This document shows, in pieces, positions 44,329 through 56,900 of a stretch of DNA of 64,000 nt; position 1 is the stretch's first letter, and each line of letters opens with the position of its first letter. The stretch covers positions 2,356,001 through 2,420,000 of the forward strand of contig OZ316891.1 in assembly GCA_973895155.1 (NCBI GenBank), given 5' to 3'. A program made the position numbers and the translations under genes. The notes under the pieces were generated by a model. The model saw only the letters and a list, made by a program, of their open reading frames with translations, was not told where the DNA came from and made no database searches. Source of the DNA: Marsupella aquatica. Lineage: Eukaryota; Marchantiophyta.

Positions 44329-46897
44329 GTTACACTCTGGTGCCCGTCGTTACGAGCATGGTCATCCTGTATTTAAAGAATTATAGTGGTTTTAAAAAGG
44401 GTAAAGTTAGGAACTTCCTGTCACTCTTTTGTTCCATTTCCCTTGGAGGATTAGTGTAGCGAAATTTATTAAGAGTTCAAGTTCCCTTTGCTGCATGGTA
44501 TCATAGTACTCGATCGTTGTCTTGTCTGCCTTGTGTTTTCAATTGGTGTCCGCAAGCAAGATGGAATTCCGGTGTTTATTGAATCAGAGAAGAGAACCAT
44601 TCTTGAAGGAAATGTATTTCATCGTCGACTCGGTTCATGTCACAAGTCTTAGAAAAGATATCACTTGATCTCGAATCACTTTTTGGGGCACTGTTTGACT
44701 ACAAACAATATGACCTAAACTCATAGCCCACTTAACTACCCAGTAGTTGTGAACCAGGTTAGGGAAACTCATTTCCGATACTGTGTCTCGTAAAGGAATT
44801 ACTCATGGAAGGGCAAGTTGTTTCGTCGTAGGGGAGTAAAAGATAAACTTATGTTCCTGTACGATGGGAAATGTTTAACCCGGAAACTCTCTTAAGAATA
44901 AAACTGCAGATCAGCATATGATCGTTCCTGTACGATGGGAAATGTTTAACCCGGAAACTCTCTTAAGAATAGAACTGCAGATCAGCATATGATCGTTCGT
45001 CCGCACTACCTTTTACAGCAAGTCAGGTCAGCAGCATCGATGGGGCCGACGAGTTTATTCCACATTTGCCCCTGCTGTGAACGTTGGATAGTCGAGTGCG
45101 TGGTCTGAAAGGTGTCTTGAAAAGACTGAGCCAGTTCGATAATCGTGCTGTGACTCATGAAGTGAAAGTGAATGGATAACTCGATTTAAATCTCTCGCAG
45201 TCCCCGGCTAGTATATCTACTGGTCCAATCCCTTGTCTTTGTCCTGTTCGTCTAAGGTGTGAAGTGAATTGCTGGAAATAAAGGTTGCTATCGTCCTGGA
45301 CAAGGGTGCAGGGAAATCTAAGAAAGTGAGAGCGAACTGTGCCCCAAAAAGGTGATTCGAGATTAGATTTTGGAAATTGAAGGTGGTACTGCGTAATCTC
45401 GTCGGATACTTCTCATGGTTCTGTCCATCCTAGCAGGACCCTTTTTTGTCATAGTTTTCACAACCATGGTGTTGGTTTTTCGTTTTTCTGTTCTTGCTTC
45501 TGTCTAGCAAAGGTGTCGGGTCATTCCTTGCCTTAGTTCTCTCCCATCAGGGTCGGTGGTCTATTGACTGGGAATGTTTCTATGCCATCCCCTGTGTTAT
45601 ACAGATTCATCCACTCCCCGGGTATTGGGTCGAACGTTATGCTTTTCCATACGTTCTTTCAATTTTCTAGCTAATGGCGGAGGGTGATAGTTTCGCGGCC
45701 AGAACTTGTTTCCAATCGCTGATCCGAGTTCCAGGTTGGGAAACGCTGGCGTCCTGAGTTTGTCGACGCACGCTGGCAGGACCTCTATGAGGTCTAGGAC
45801 CGAGTCATTGGACAGAAGGCAAACTATTTCTTTCAGCCCCAGAGTGATCCATCCAGTACAAAGCTATGTTTACGAGAAGCTATGTGACATGTGTATGATT
45901 ATTATTCCTGTTTTATACTTCCTGAACAAGCTTTGTTATCTCCACCTTCCCCAAGTGAAGGATATTGCCCCTACACGGAATCCGTGTTGTAGTTACTTGG
46001 AAAAGAGGCAAGAGGTTCCTCCTCACAATTTGGAAATTATTAGAGTAAAATTTGCCCAAAGGAAGTCCCATTTTTGTTGAACTAGAGACACACCAGACCG
46101 GGCTTTAAGGAAGAAGCAGGCAGATAAGCAAATAGTGAAAGGAGGCAACTAAGCGAGGGGCAGAAGCTACAGCGGGAGCAGTACGTTGACTTATTCGATA
46201 AAGTAAAATCAAAGAGATGCTTTCGCATGTAAAGCAGTCATCTGGACGGAATCTCTGGCCAATATTTCCGCGAGTTGTGCACCTGACTAGTGCTAATCTC
46301 AACGAGTTGTAACGAAGGGTCACAATTTCTTGACAATTCTGACCTTTATCCCGTTCGTTCGTTGGACTTCAAAATTCAAAATCGTCTAAGAAGGTCCTCC
46401 CTAGATTATGACAAGAGGTGTTTTGGATTTCAATTGCACCATTCCTGAGCCACGCGATACAATATTGAGCAAGTAAGAGATCTAGACCAAACTGGTTGTC
46501 ACTCATAGCACTCGTCTGGTTGTCTCTCATGGCACTCTGCTCTCCATATTTCCAAGGTCATAAATGTTCTTACGTAATATGAAGTATCCAGGTTGTGCTT
46601 GAATGTGGATAACAGAAAGCTCGAGCTGCCGAGTAGCGATCAAGGTTATTGCCAAGGGTAGCAGAAGGTATAGCACCCTTCTGCCTTGTTTTCATACCGT
46701 CTACTTTCAATTCATCAACGGCGTTTCAATTTACGCAACTGTCTTTGAGCATACCTTCTATAACTCTGCCCGCCGCACAACGAGGCAAAGGCGCTCAGTA
46801 AATACTACCGTTCTCCCTTTGGTGTAGTAGTAATTGGCTACTGTACTGATTGGGTTCGCGTCGTCTCGGGCAGACATCATCTCAGCCCATATGTTCG
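44329..46897. other. Intergenic DNA between plastid protein and GNAT genes
   Basis: No gene is supported. A 71-bp unit is duplicated in tandem at 44853-44994 (starts GTTCCTGTACGATGGG), with a single visible difference. The DNA just left of 46898 is presumably the GNAT promoter and leader. Confidence 0.55.
44853..44994. repeat. 71-bp tandem duplication
   Basis: The copies begin at 44853 and 44924 and are nearly identical (AATAAAACTGC against AATAGAACTGC), so the event is recent. Confidence 0.9.
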
Positions 46898-47416
46898 ATG
46901 GCCAACAATGTTTTGAGTTTAAGGGATTTCACCGCAGACGACGTGGATCACTTCTTAGAGTGGGCGGCAGATCCCGAGGTAACGGAGTTCCTCACCTGGG
47001 AGCCCTACACATCTCGGGAAGACGCACTGGCCTTCCTGACTAAGGTGGCGATCCCCAGCCCTTGGCTGAAAGCCATCTGCCTGGACGGGAAGGCAATCGG
47101 ATCGATCGCCTTGAGAAGAGGCAGTGACATCCACCGGTGCCTAGCTGAAATGGGCTACTGTCTGGCGAGAAAGCACTGGGGCAAAGGGTACGCAACACAA
47201 GCAGTGAAGCTGGCCTTGTCTACCGGATTCCAAGATGTGGGGGTTGCCAGGATCCAAGCGATAGTTCTTCCTGATAACATGAGATCCAGAAGAGTGCTTG
47301 AAAAGGCAGGATTCCAGCAGGACGCTCTGTTGCGGAACTTCATGGTGGTCAGCGTGGGTGGCCAAGAACTTGTTAGGGATGCACTTCTCTTCTCTGCTTT
47401 GCCAGCAGTGTCATGA
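46898..47416 (+). CDS. GNAT-family N-acetyltransferase (RimJ/RimL type)
   Basis: A single exon encodes 172 residues from ATG 46898. The frame is open further upstream but has no upstream ATG, and residue 1 here begins the family's usual start (NVLSLRDFTADD). It transfers acetyl from acetyl-CoA to an amine. The acetyl-CoA pyrophosphate loop (motif A) is R91-K-H-W-G95-K-G97-Y-A, following the GYCLARKHWG strand. The C-terminal part shows VARIQAIVLPDNMRS and RVLEKAGFQ, the conserved Asn/Ser and 'GF' signature of the Acetyltransf_3 group. Plants have several such small cytosolic proteins. The substrate (protein N-terminus, polyamine or small molecule) cannot be told. No targeting peptide is seen. 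Confidence 0.9.
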   Translation: MANNVLSLRDFTADDVDHFLEWAADPEVTEFLTWEPYTSREDALAFLTKVAIPSPWLKAICLDGKAIGSIALRRGSDIHRCLAEMGYCLARKHWGKGYATQAVKLALSTGFQDVGVARIQAIVLPDNMRSRRVLEKAGFQQDALLRNFMVVSVGGQELVRDALLFSALPAVS

Positions 47417-49157
47417 TTTTTTGCTTGATTGAGTGATTGGTTTTTTGTCCTGCCTGGCTTCTGCCTTGCTGCCTAGCACGAGTGAAGAAGTTTCCCAAGG
47501 TCCACAGTAAAAGTCAGCTCTCAAGCTGTTGCTGTTGATCCTGTCCGCAGTGGTGTAATTCATAGTGACAATGAGTTCAATGTGCCCTCACTGGGCAACC
47601 TTTCATACTCTCCCTATTCTTCAACATCCTACTCAACTGAGTATGTCCCAGGTCCTCATCATAGGAGTCTTTGTTTCAATTGGTAACAGTAAACTAGATT
47701 CTAACCAGCGTTTACTCAATGTCCCAGCTTGCTTATGGGCAGTGCTCATGTAGGACACGCTACAAAAATCTTGTCTGGGTTCATCAAGGCCCCACGATTG
47801 GTTTGCCTTGCAAAATTGCTCTTGAATTTCCATTCAGAAAGACAGCATACATCGGGGACTGCCCACAGACGGGGTCAGCTTCAGGCTCCGCGCTTGTGAG
47901 TTAAGTTGGGGAATCTAAGGTCTGAAAATGCTATATCGTTCAAAGCCAAATACCTCAGAGTCTTACTGGGGCAGGACTGTGCATGTGGTGGTGAGTCTGA
48001 TGGTACGCATTCCTTCCGTCATGCTGTCTCGTTTGGCTCAAGTGCGAACAGCAAGTGTTTGCAAAGCAGGAGCAGAAATGCTCTGATGGGTCCATTCATT
48101 TGACTTCACAATAGTATTCTGCGTCCTCGGGGTGGAAGGGCCATGCCAAGTTAGAGTCCAAGGCGTTTGATGTCATTCACATTTTCAACTGAACCTTGCT
48201 TTGATTCCTTGCTTTGATTCTTGCGGTCGTTAGAGTGCAAGGCTTTTGATGTATTTCACATTTTCAACGAGAACCTTGCTTTGATTCTTGCGGTCTGGGG
48301 TGACTTTGTGCGCTTGGGCTGTCATCCCCTTCGATTATGGTTAGCGTGTAAGCCTTCTGCCATACTTCCCACCATTTCTGTGTGAGTGGAGTTGAGCTTT
48401 TGGGCTGACTAGCCCTCGACCAGAAAGTGAAAGAAAACCTGACCAGCCAGCAACCGGGAAGCTTTTTAGAAGCTTTTTAGAGCCTTCTTGGAGCAGGGCT
48501 AGGCAAGAACCCTTGCCCAGACCCCCTTGCCAGACCTCCACAACAGTAAGAATTTGTTTGAAAGGAAGGCAAGTTATCTGTATGGAAACATTTTTGGAGG
48601 CCCTTGCTATTCCCATAATTTGTTTCCTGAAAGTAACCTTTTTCGGGAGAGGAATTACATAATATAATGCATGTTGTGGCAGGGATTCTAGCCTGAACCT
48701 TGCTCCAAGAAAGCTCAGAAAACATTCCTGGCTGCTGCAGTCTTCAGGTCAGGTTTTCTTCCCTTAGGTTACTTCTAGGCAAGAGATTATGAGAACAGCA
48801 AGTACCTCCCAAAATGCTTACACATAGGCAACCTGCATTTTGTACAGACATTACAACAGTTAGCGTGGTGCTGGATAGTGCATAATTTGAACTGATTCTA
48901 GAAAGTGTGCTTTGTGACTTGAAGTTACTGCGGTAAATGGTCCTTAGGTTTCATATAAAATTGGCTTGAGGATAAAAGTAAAACTGGAAAGAACCAAGCA
49001 TATCATTAAACTAGACAGAAAGGCATGAATGGTTTTCCTTGACTTGCTCTCTATGAAGACAACAGCACTAACCCTTTGACCACCGGCCTATAAGAAAAGC
49101 CAGAGGACCCCTTGTTGTGCAAGTTCAGATCCCACAATTTTAGTTTGAGGACCCCTT
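47417..49157. other. Intergenic DNA downstream of GNAT gene
   Basis: No gene is supported. A roughly 79-bp tandem repeat lies at 48151-48295 (TTAGAGTSCAAGGC, then TTCACATTTTCAAC, then CCTTGCTTTGATTC), with extra slippage of the CCTTGCTTTGATT word in the first copy. A short direct repeat with GAGGACCCCTTG lies at about 49102-49160, at the edge of the foldback element. Confidence 0.5.
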
Positions 49158-49715
49158 GGTTGTGTAAGTTTGATATTATTCAACTAGTCGGAGCAATGAA
49201 GAGTTGCAGAATGGAATAATTTTGAATATGGAGATGAGAGGAAACAGATTAAACGGAGGGGTTAACACCCTAAACCCTAAACAAAGTGGATTTTAAGTTA
49301 GTTAGGGGACATTAAATATAATTGAAGACAAAAGGAAGATTATTTATGGTAAGAGTCTATACAAAATGTGTCACTACCCATAGTAAATTAATATTCCATA
49401 GAGTCTATACAAAATATGTTGCTATCCATCGTAGTTGAAAAATTTGGATACTATGGACACAAGAATACCAAGGGAATGTAAGAAACTTTTCAATTACGAT
49501 GGATAGCAACACATTTTGTATAGACTCTATGGAATGTTAATCTACTATGGGTAGTGACACGTTTTGTATAGACTCTTACCATGAATAATCTTCCTTTTGT
49601 CTTCAATAAACCCCTCCGTTTAATCTGTTTCCTCTCATCTCCATATTCAAAATTATTCTAACTTTACAACTCTCATTTGCTCCGACTAGTTGAATAACAT
49701 GAAACTTACCAAACC
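49158..49715. mobile_element. Foldback/MITE-like element with about 220-bp arms
   Basis: Left arm 49158-49440 and right arm about 49485-49715 are reverse complements over nearly their full length, with scattered mismatches. Shared words include ACTAGTCGGAGCAA, GGAGATGAGAGGAAACAG and AGAGTCTATACAAAA, the last twice per arm. The left arm contains about 57 bp (49264-49320) that the right arm lacks. That insert begins with two plant-telomere-type repeats (CCCTAAACCCTAAAC). There is no coding sequence. A transcript across it would form a long hairpin, a possible small-RNA source. Confidence 0.85.
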
Positions 49716-52700
49716 ATGAACTTTTTTATAGAGTTCTTTCTTGTAGAAAATCTTAGAGTCTGACATTGTATATCTTGAAGCCTGATTTGTTCACGTTCAA
49801 TTCACGGACCTGCACTCAAATCAATCACCCTGGAATATGGCTGCACATGCTTCCAGGGATTTTAAAAGGAGGTTCCCATTGGCTCCATAATGAGTATGTG
49901 CCTCCCAATTGGCCAGAAGAACATGCAAGCCTCTTAGAGTCTGCTTGTCATGTTGCATAACCTACTATTAAACACAAAAGTACCAAAGAAAAATCTGAGC
50001 ACCCTCTATTGTTCAATCTTTTCCTCTTCAATGCTTTGGAGACCTTCAACAATTGATCTATTAGGGCATCTCAAAGCTTCATAGTTACAAATGATTGCGG
50101 ATGATGATGATGGGAGTGGGAGGGGTGCGAGTGGGATGGACAGAAGGACTGTGGGGCATGGGAACATAAGAAAGGGGACCCACAATCTGTATGCCTCTTT
50201 GCCTGCATCCTTTGTCCATTTGTCTTCACTTGGGGCATGACCCTCTTGGACCCAACAGGGTCGTCATCGTCTATCTCTTCACTTTGTCCCCATGACAATT
50301 CTTTTCCACAACACCATCACTTAGGCAAAGACACCTTTTGCATAGTCATCGTCTACCTCTCACATATCTCTTCACTTTGTCTCCATGACAATTCTTTTAC
50401 ACAATAACTTCCTCCACAACATCTTTTGCACAACACCATCTCTTGGGCAAAGACATCGTTTGCATTGAGATCATTGTGCACAACTACATCTTTTATGCAA
50501 TGACATTGTCTCCACAACATCTTTGGTGCAACAGGCATCGAGCTAGTGGTTAATAATCATGGGAAAACATGACCTGACAATACCTTTGGAAGCAGTTGGT
50601 GTGGCTTCGCTACTGTGTGAGGTGCCCGCAAGGATTCCTCATTGCAGCCAATGATTTTGACTGCAACCTTGCCCTGCCAACGGCTAGTATGTTCTCTTGA
50701 GATTCCAACATTACTGGAGGAACCAGGTATGCGCTACATTCATATGTCTTCGAAGCCACGACCTGTTTCATCCAAGGGATCAAGCTCAAAGTGTTCAGTT
50801 TCCGAAATGATCATCCGATTTGAGTTCCATGTCCTGAACAGCCAACCAAATGGTCATTGTGCTGTGCACTCTTCCAGGTTGTGGAAGCTCTCTGCAAAGT
50901 TTAGGGTTTAGCAGGTTTACACCGGAATCAGATGCTTTGACTCGTAATGTCGAAGGGAATAAAGCTGTGTTCACTGTTCGAAAAGATTTCGATTTGTGTA
51001 CCTGGCGTTCCAGAAAACGGGCACCATTTCTTTTTCCCCAGGTGAAGAAGCGTAATTGTCTGTTGCTCTTGGAATGCAGGCTTGTAGGGGGTACCCTGTT
51101 CCCTTTGAGCAGATGATGCTAATAGTTCTACGAGGTTGATGTTACACAATGCGCTATTAACATCTGTAGATTCCTAATATGCTTTCGGTTGGAGAACTTC
51201 GGATCTTGAGAGAAGAAAAAAGGATGCGCAGTGGGAGTGTCGCAGTTTTTGGCATAAGGTTCTTGCGGCAAGTTTTATTTTCTGTTGTTGGATATTAAGA
51301 GGTTCACGGAGTCTCTTGTGAGTCAGGCTGAGCAAACTGCTTCAACTATGGACTGGCAAGGATCATGATGTGAAGAAGCCAGAAATCTATGCGGGAGTAA
51401 CATCCGCATCTTCAGTCTATCATCTTCACTTTTGCGTCTTTGGGAAATCGCATTCTATGCGAAATTCAACCGTGACGGAGTCGTCGTGAGTCCGCGTTAG
51501 ACGGGCCAGCGATGAATTGACCTCTGTTGGAGAGCCCGTATTTCGCTTCATTTACAGGTGAGCTCATTTAAGCGCTTCATTAATGGTGCCCCTGACATTG
51601 CATTTTTGATGAGACGAGCTCTCTTTCTACATTCTAGTATAAAACTTTACTAATCCCCGAAGTCACTGTTGAAGGGGGATTTTGCTTTAACAACGGGGTT
51701 TGAGCCATTTTGTTTTGCATGCTTTGCAGCTCTTGGAAGAAACAGCAGTGGCAACTCAGACAGCTTTGAAATGAGATGAGCCTAAGGAGCAAACTTGCGG
51801 AGAGGTTGCTTTCAATCCCCACTGTAAGATTTTGTACCACTCTGGGCTTCAGGTGCTCAACGGACAGAACGAAGAATTGATCAGTTGGTTTCTTTTAGTA
51901 AGTTGGAAGAACGGTTTGGTGTGCAAGACCAGTTTCTCGTCGCAGTCCAGCGCTAGTCCGGAACTCGCAGCTCAATCCCACCTGCCCGACGGTAATGTGC
52001 CTCCCAGGTTAGACACCACTCAACAGCTCTTATGCTCCATTCTTCTCCCTGCTTTCACCGTCTTCCAATCCTTTCTTCGAATGTCTGGTCAAGAGTGACC
52101 GAAGTACAGCTTCTACTAATGTCGAGCAATTCTCATTGCTCGTACAATGGCCACTGCTTCGTGACAAGCACTTACTGCGAAATTCTCATAGTAGCTAGAC
52201 ACTACTCAACAGCCGGGACACGCATTCATTCATACTCAAGTCACGCATCAAAGTTGGGAATGATCCCCGGTCTGAGGGATGCATTCCGACACGCTTGTTA
52301 CCTTATACAACGGATGGCAATGCGGAATGTGACTGAATTGACCAATCGATTGAATTGACGTATTGTGTTGATTGGCGTATACATTGCTTGGTCGCTAAAA
52401 TGTCGACAAACCGAGACGAAGTTTGGTCGATATTTGTGCGACTAACCATGGATACGCTGTTGAACACTATTCGTCAGTTTAGTCGCCAATTGTCGGCAAT
52501 TGTCCCGTTGGATGACACATGATGAGCATGCTCAATTTACGGTGACCATATCACAGTCGACATGTTCAGAAGATATGGTAGAAGCCCTAACTCAGGAAGG
52601 TCGCACGTATCATGATGTTCTCCTCTGTCTCAAAGGAGAATGGTACAGCTTCCTTAGGAACAAGGGTATTCATGATGGCATCAACAAATATCGGCCATGT

Positions 52701-52860
52701 TAATCATACACACCGGCCACACTGTGCTACACATGTTCTAGATAATCCAATAATGAGGGCTTACTTCATTTCAAGAAATTCTGAATCATGTGGAACAGTA
52801 GGGCATTTCGCAATTGGATGGTTGCTTGCTCAAAGTTATAACAGTTGTTAGCTCTAGTTT
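49716..52860. other. Region without a supported gene; scattered exon-like pieces
   Basis: Several pieces between about 50640 and 52100 look like plant exons bounded by possible splice sites (for example 50912-51053, ending CCCCAG before GTGAAG). They cannot be joined into a phase-consistent protein and match no family I know. A real but unrecognised gene upstream of the piece at 52861 remains possible. Confidence 0.3.
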
Positions 52861-53042
52861 TGCATTTCACTGCAGGTCTGCCGGCAGTAGGTGATGAGAA
52901 CAACAGCCTCTTGGTTCGCAATACCGGTGAAACATCATTCTACTTGGGGGCAAGTACGTTGATGATTTTTCATGGCTATTACGAAGCTGCATTCGTGGGA
53001 GCCCTTGTGATCCTAGTTTCCCGTTTCTTCCTTTTATTCTAA
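52861..53042 (+). CDS. Possible terminal exon of an unrecognised small membrane protein
   Basis: The frame 52845-53042 stays open across a likely acceptor (TTTCACTGCAG before GTCTGCC, about 52874) and ends at TAA 53040-53042. The last 30 codons form a hydrophobic segment (AAFVGALVILVSRFFLLF), which could be a C-terminal membrane anchor. No upstream exon could be joined with confidence. This is a weak call, kept because of the splice-like start and the coherent membrane segment. Confidence 0.2.
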
Positions 53043-53957
53043 GAGCCCTGAAATAGCTGTCTTGTTCGACTTCCTCAATCTCTGATTCGAAACGTTCTGT
53101 AGGGGATGGAAGTAGGGTTAGGTATGAAGAATATTGGTTAATATTGGTTCGTCCACACGGATAGAAGACTGACGGGAGATGATCTCTCTGCTAGTACATT
53201 CAAGGCTTTCCAGAAGCACTGTGCCGTCCCGTTTGGAGTTCTGCTGGCAGCACCTTTTAGCAAGGCAATACGAAAAAGTCGCCAACATACACTCAATGGC
53301 CTCGTGATCTACGCAGGTGGAACAACACAAAATATTGCGCTCAAGGTTCACGACATGTGTTTCCAAAAAGCAGTGAAGAAAACATATAACCATGGAAATG
53401 GAATTTTGAGGCCTTCTCTGGGCAACCTTTCATTTTATTTGCTCTTCAATATGTAGTCCAAATGTGTGATTCCCAGGTTTAGATTACGAGAGTCTTTGGG
53501 GAGATTGGTTCAATTGGTACGAAGGTTCCAATCACCATCGTGCCAGCAGGATACATTTGAGTTATGATTTTCCATCGGTTAAAAATCTTGCTCGTCGTTT
53601 CGAAAATTAGAGCTGGTATTGTTAAAAGGACAAATATCCCACGGAAGATGTCTACAGCCACAGCTGATCTCCTTGAAATTGCAAATAAGTCCTTGAAAAA
53701 TATGGTATATCCCATGACGTATACTAGCACGCTTGAATTTGGTCCACTAGGTGCTTGATTTCATTACACTACAGGGAAAGGGATGCGTTAAAAAAGCCCA
53801 TACCAGGTCTGGAGTCCGCCCCACGAGGCACATATCACTGTGTACCAGCAGTCAGTACTTTACAAGTGGAAGCTCTATATCATATAGTACAGATCTGTCC
53901 AAGGAGAGGCAGTTGATCCGAAGCTAATTTGGTGGCAAAACTTTACTCCAGACACTG
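53043..53957. other. Intergenic DNA downstream of the receptor kinase gene
   Basis: I see no gene. It probably includes the 3' untranslated region of the minus-strand receptor kinase near 53957. Confidence 0.5.
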
Positions 53958-56900
53958 CTACCTGAGACCTGGCTCGGTGTACGAGTCTTCCAAGGAGCCA
54001 GAGTGCAATGGAGCGACGGAGGACGAGTCAAAAACATAACTTGTCGAAGGACTATGCGTCCTGGATCTCGCTAACGAGAACCCCCCGAAAGAGTCCGAGT
54101 CACTCTCGGTGGCGACCGTTGAGTCGTGCGTTTCCATGCTAATGATTTCTGTGAGCTCGAGCACAACCTCACTCATCGTAGGGCGGAATTTACCATATGG
54201 TTCCACGCTTCTGAGTGCGAGCTCTGCTAGTTTCCAAAGCGTCTCCATTTGAAAGTTGAATCCCATGGCAGGGTCCACCATGCTTTGGACATCACCTTTT
54301 TGCAGAAGGGTCCGTGCCTACAGTTCAAAACAGGACGTAGACTTTAGCTCCTTTGATTGTGCACCTATTAAATTCCATGATTGGAGAATGTTTGAATGAA
54401 AAACAGCTCATTTTCTTCACGAGTTAGAATCAAAGACCAATTCGTTTTCTTGGTGGTCTTCAAGAGTCACGATTCTAGAACAAGTCTTTCCTTTCGTGCT
54501 CTTGAAGAGTCAGAAATTTAGAACAGCTTCCTGTCCTGATGCTTTTCAAGACTCGGAATTTTAGACAGCTCAATCTTTCCTCAAAAGTCACAACTTTAGC
54601 CCTTGCACAAGAGCAAAGCAGATATTCAGGTCATCTGGTTCTTATCCTTGTCACATGACCCACAAGTTAAATCAGTAATACCAAGGGCGGGTAGACAACA
54701 TACCCAAGTCACAAGGTTCGTATCGAAATCTCCGCGCGGGCCAGAAAATATGGGCTCTCGTCCAGATATAATCTCTAAAAGAACCACCCCAAAACTGAAG
54801 ACATCACTCTTCGTAGTCAGCTGCTGCGAGACATAGTACCTGCACAATGATGTAAACGTAAATTCTATTAATGAAGAATATTCAATTAAGTCTTTTAAGC
54901 TTTTATCTGACAAACATTTAGCCCCAATCAAGGATTTTTACAGTCTCAACGACAAGGTATCAACACTAGGTGACAGGTTCCAAAGGGGCAAGACGGTACT
55001 CTGGATCAAGATATCCAACGGTCCCCCTCACGTTGGTTGAAACAGCCGAGATACCCTCGGTGGTGAGTTTGGAGAGCCCGAAATCAGCAATCTTTCCGGC
55101 CCACTTTTCAGTTATTAATATATTGCTGCTTTTTACATCTCTGTGGATTATACTTGGATTGCATCCTGTGTGTAAATACTCCAATCCTGAGAAAATCAAC
55201 GACGATAACTTCATGAGATTCATGATGGGACTAGAGTAGGTAAGTCCACAGGTCTGAACTTTGGACTTCAAGACCCTTTCAAGACGGCTCCTCCTTCATA
55301 GCCTTCCAAATAGACTACGACAGAGTCTACTCCAAGAGTGTTATGAGAGAAAGTCGAACTTAACATAGAATGAGACGGTTATCTCCCTGGACCCTTTATT
55401 TTCTCGCTAAAACAATTCCTTTTAGAGAAAATGAAGAGCGTCCTGACAAAAGGTAGAAGCTTTGTTACCCTTGGCTGCATCAAGAACAATACTGAGCCTG
55501 GCAAGCCAATCTATTGGCTCATCGTCAACAAGTGGTCCTACACAAGAATTTAGATTGCAAGTCAGCAAACGTCGGCGTACATTGCATGTAGATATAACAT
55601 TGCCAACTGAAATGGAAGTGTAAGGGAGCTCCCCTCATTCTAATCTTCCTCGTTATTCTAACGCGATGACTAAAAAATGTGAACCTATAGCATCAAGGTT
55701 TGACTGGTCACCATGTAAATGATCTCGCAAAGTTCCCTTGTGCATATACTCATAGACAAGCATACTCTCTTTAATGTCAGAGCAGTAGCCAATAAGAGCT
55801 ACAAGGTTTCGGTGATGTACTCTCGAGAGGAGGTTCACCTACAAAAAACCACGCTGTCAATCCAATTTCATGTCCATCCGTACTCGTGACAGTGATGATT
55901 TCTCAGACATAGTCGGAGCATCAACATCAAAATGAGATACCCCCTAAACGACTAGAATTAGATTAAAAATCTGGATTGGGTGTAGATGGTAAGGAGCTGC
56001 GGATATTCTGTTCACCTCGTTGAAGAACTCTCTTGCTCCCTGGTTAGAAGCGGCTGATAGAACCTTCACTGCAACCTCCTGATCATCTTCTTTTATCTTG
56101 CCATAATAAACAGGCCCGAACCCACCACTTCCGATTATTGTCGAGAAGTTGTCAGTAGCTGCCACCAGCTCTGGTAGATGGAAGAGACGTGCCCCATCAA
56201 GCGGTGAAGGATGCTCCTCCTCATTCGTGTATCCAAAGTCTACAGCGTTAGTCTCCTGGAACGGAAATCCTGCACAGTAAGAAGCCAGGCAAGAGATCAC
56301 TTTAAAACCCAATTGGCACCATCTCCACAACCCTCCTGAGCTGTTTTTCATATAGATCCTTGTAAGTACTACTCGACAAGTTCCAATTCCAAAAAATATT
56401 GAAGTTAGCTAGGTGATTTCAATTTCATAAAAACTTGAAACAAAAGACAGTGAATTATGAAACTAGAACGGTTACCACGAAAGAAATCTACAATGTTTCG
56501 ATGACAGACAACAACATTGCAACCAGATGTAGAGAAGAACTTCCAAGTTGAATCTTCTAGCAGTAAGATCTACACAATTAAGACTGCATGGAAGTCATCG
56601 AGGAAAGTTTTAAATCATGCGTACTAGATCCTTCCAGGGGGTCTCTCTGAATCTTTTTCAAGTTCTTGTTGCGTCTCCAGAGGACCATGGCTACTACGAA
56701 TGCTGACAGTAATGAGATGAAAACAGCTCCTCCGACACTTCCTCCCACCACGGCAGCAATGTTGATGGTGGACTTAGAAGAGCCCCCACATGTACTACTT
56801 GCACACAGATATGGATTTCCAGATGCACTGCAGAAGCATGTATCAGATGAATAATTGAGTTAGCTGATGCTGGAGAGTAAATTCACTATTAATCCAGCAT

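Noticed and set aside
56410-56580. Possible extra exon in receptor kinase intron 9
   Set aside because: No frame joins exons 9 and 10 in phase without a stop, while the direct junction keeps phase.
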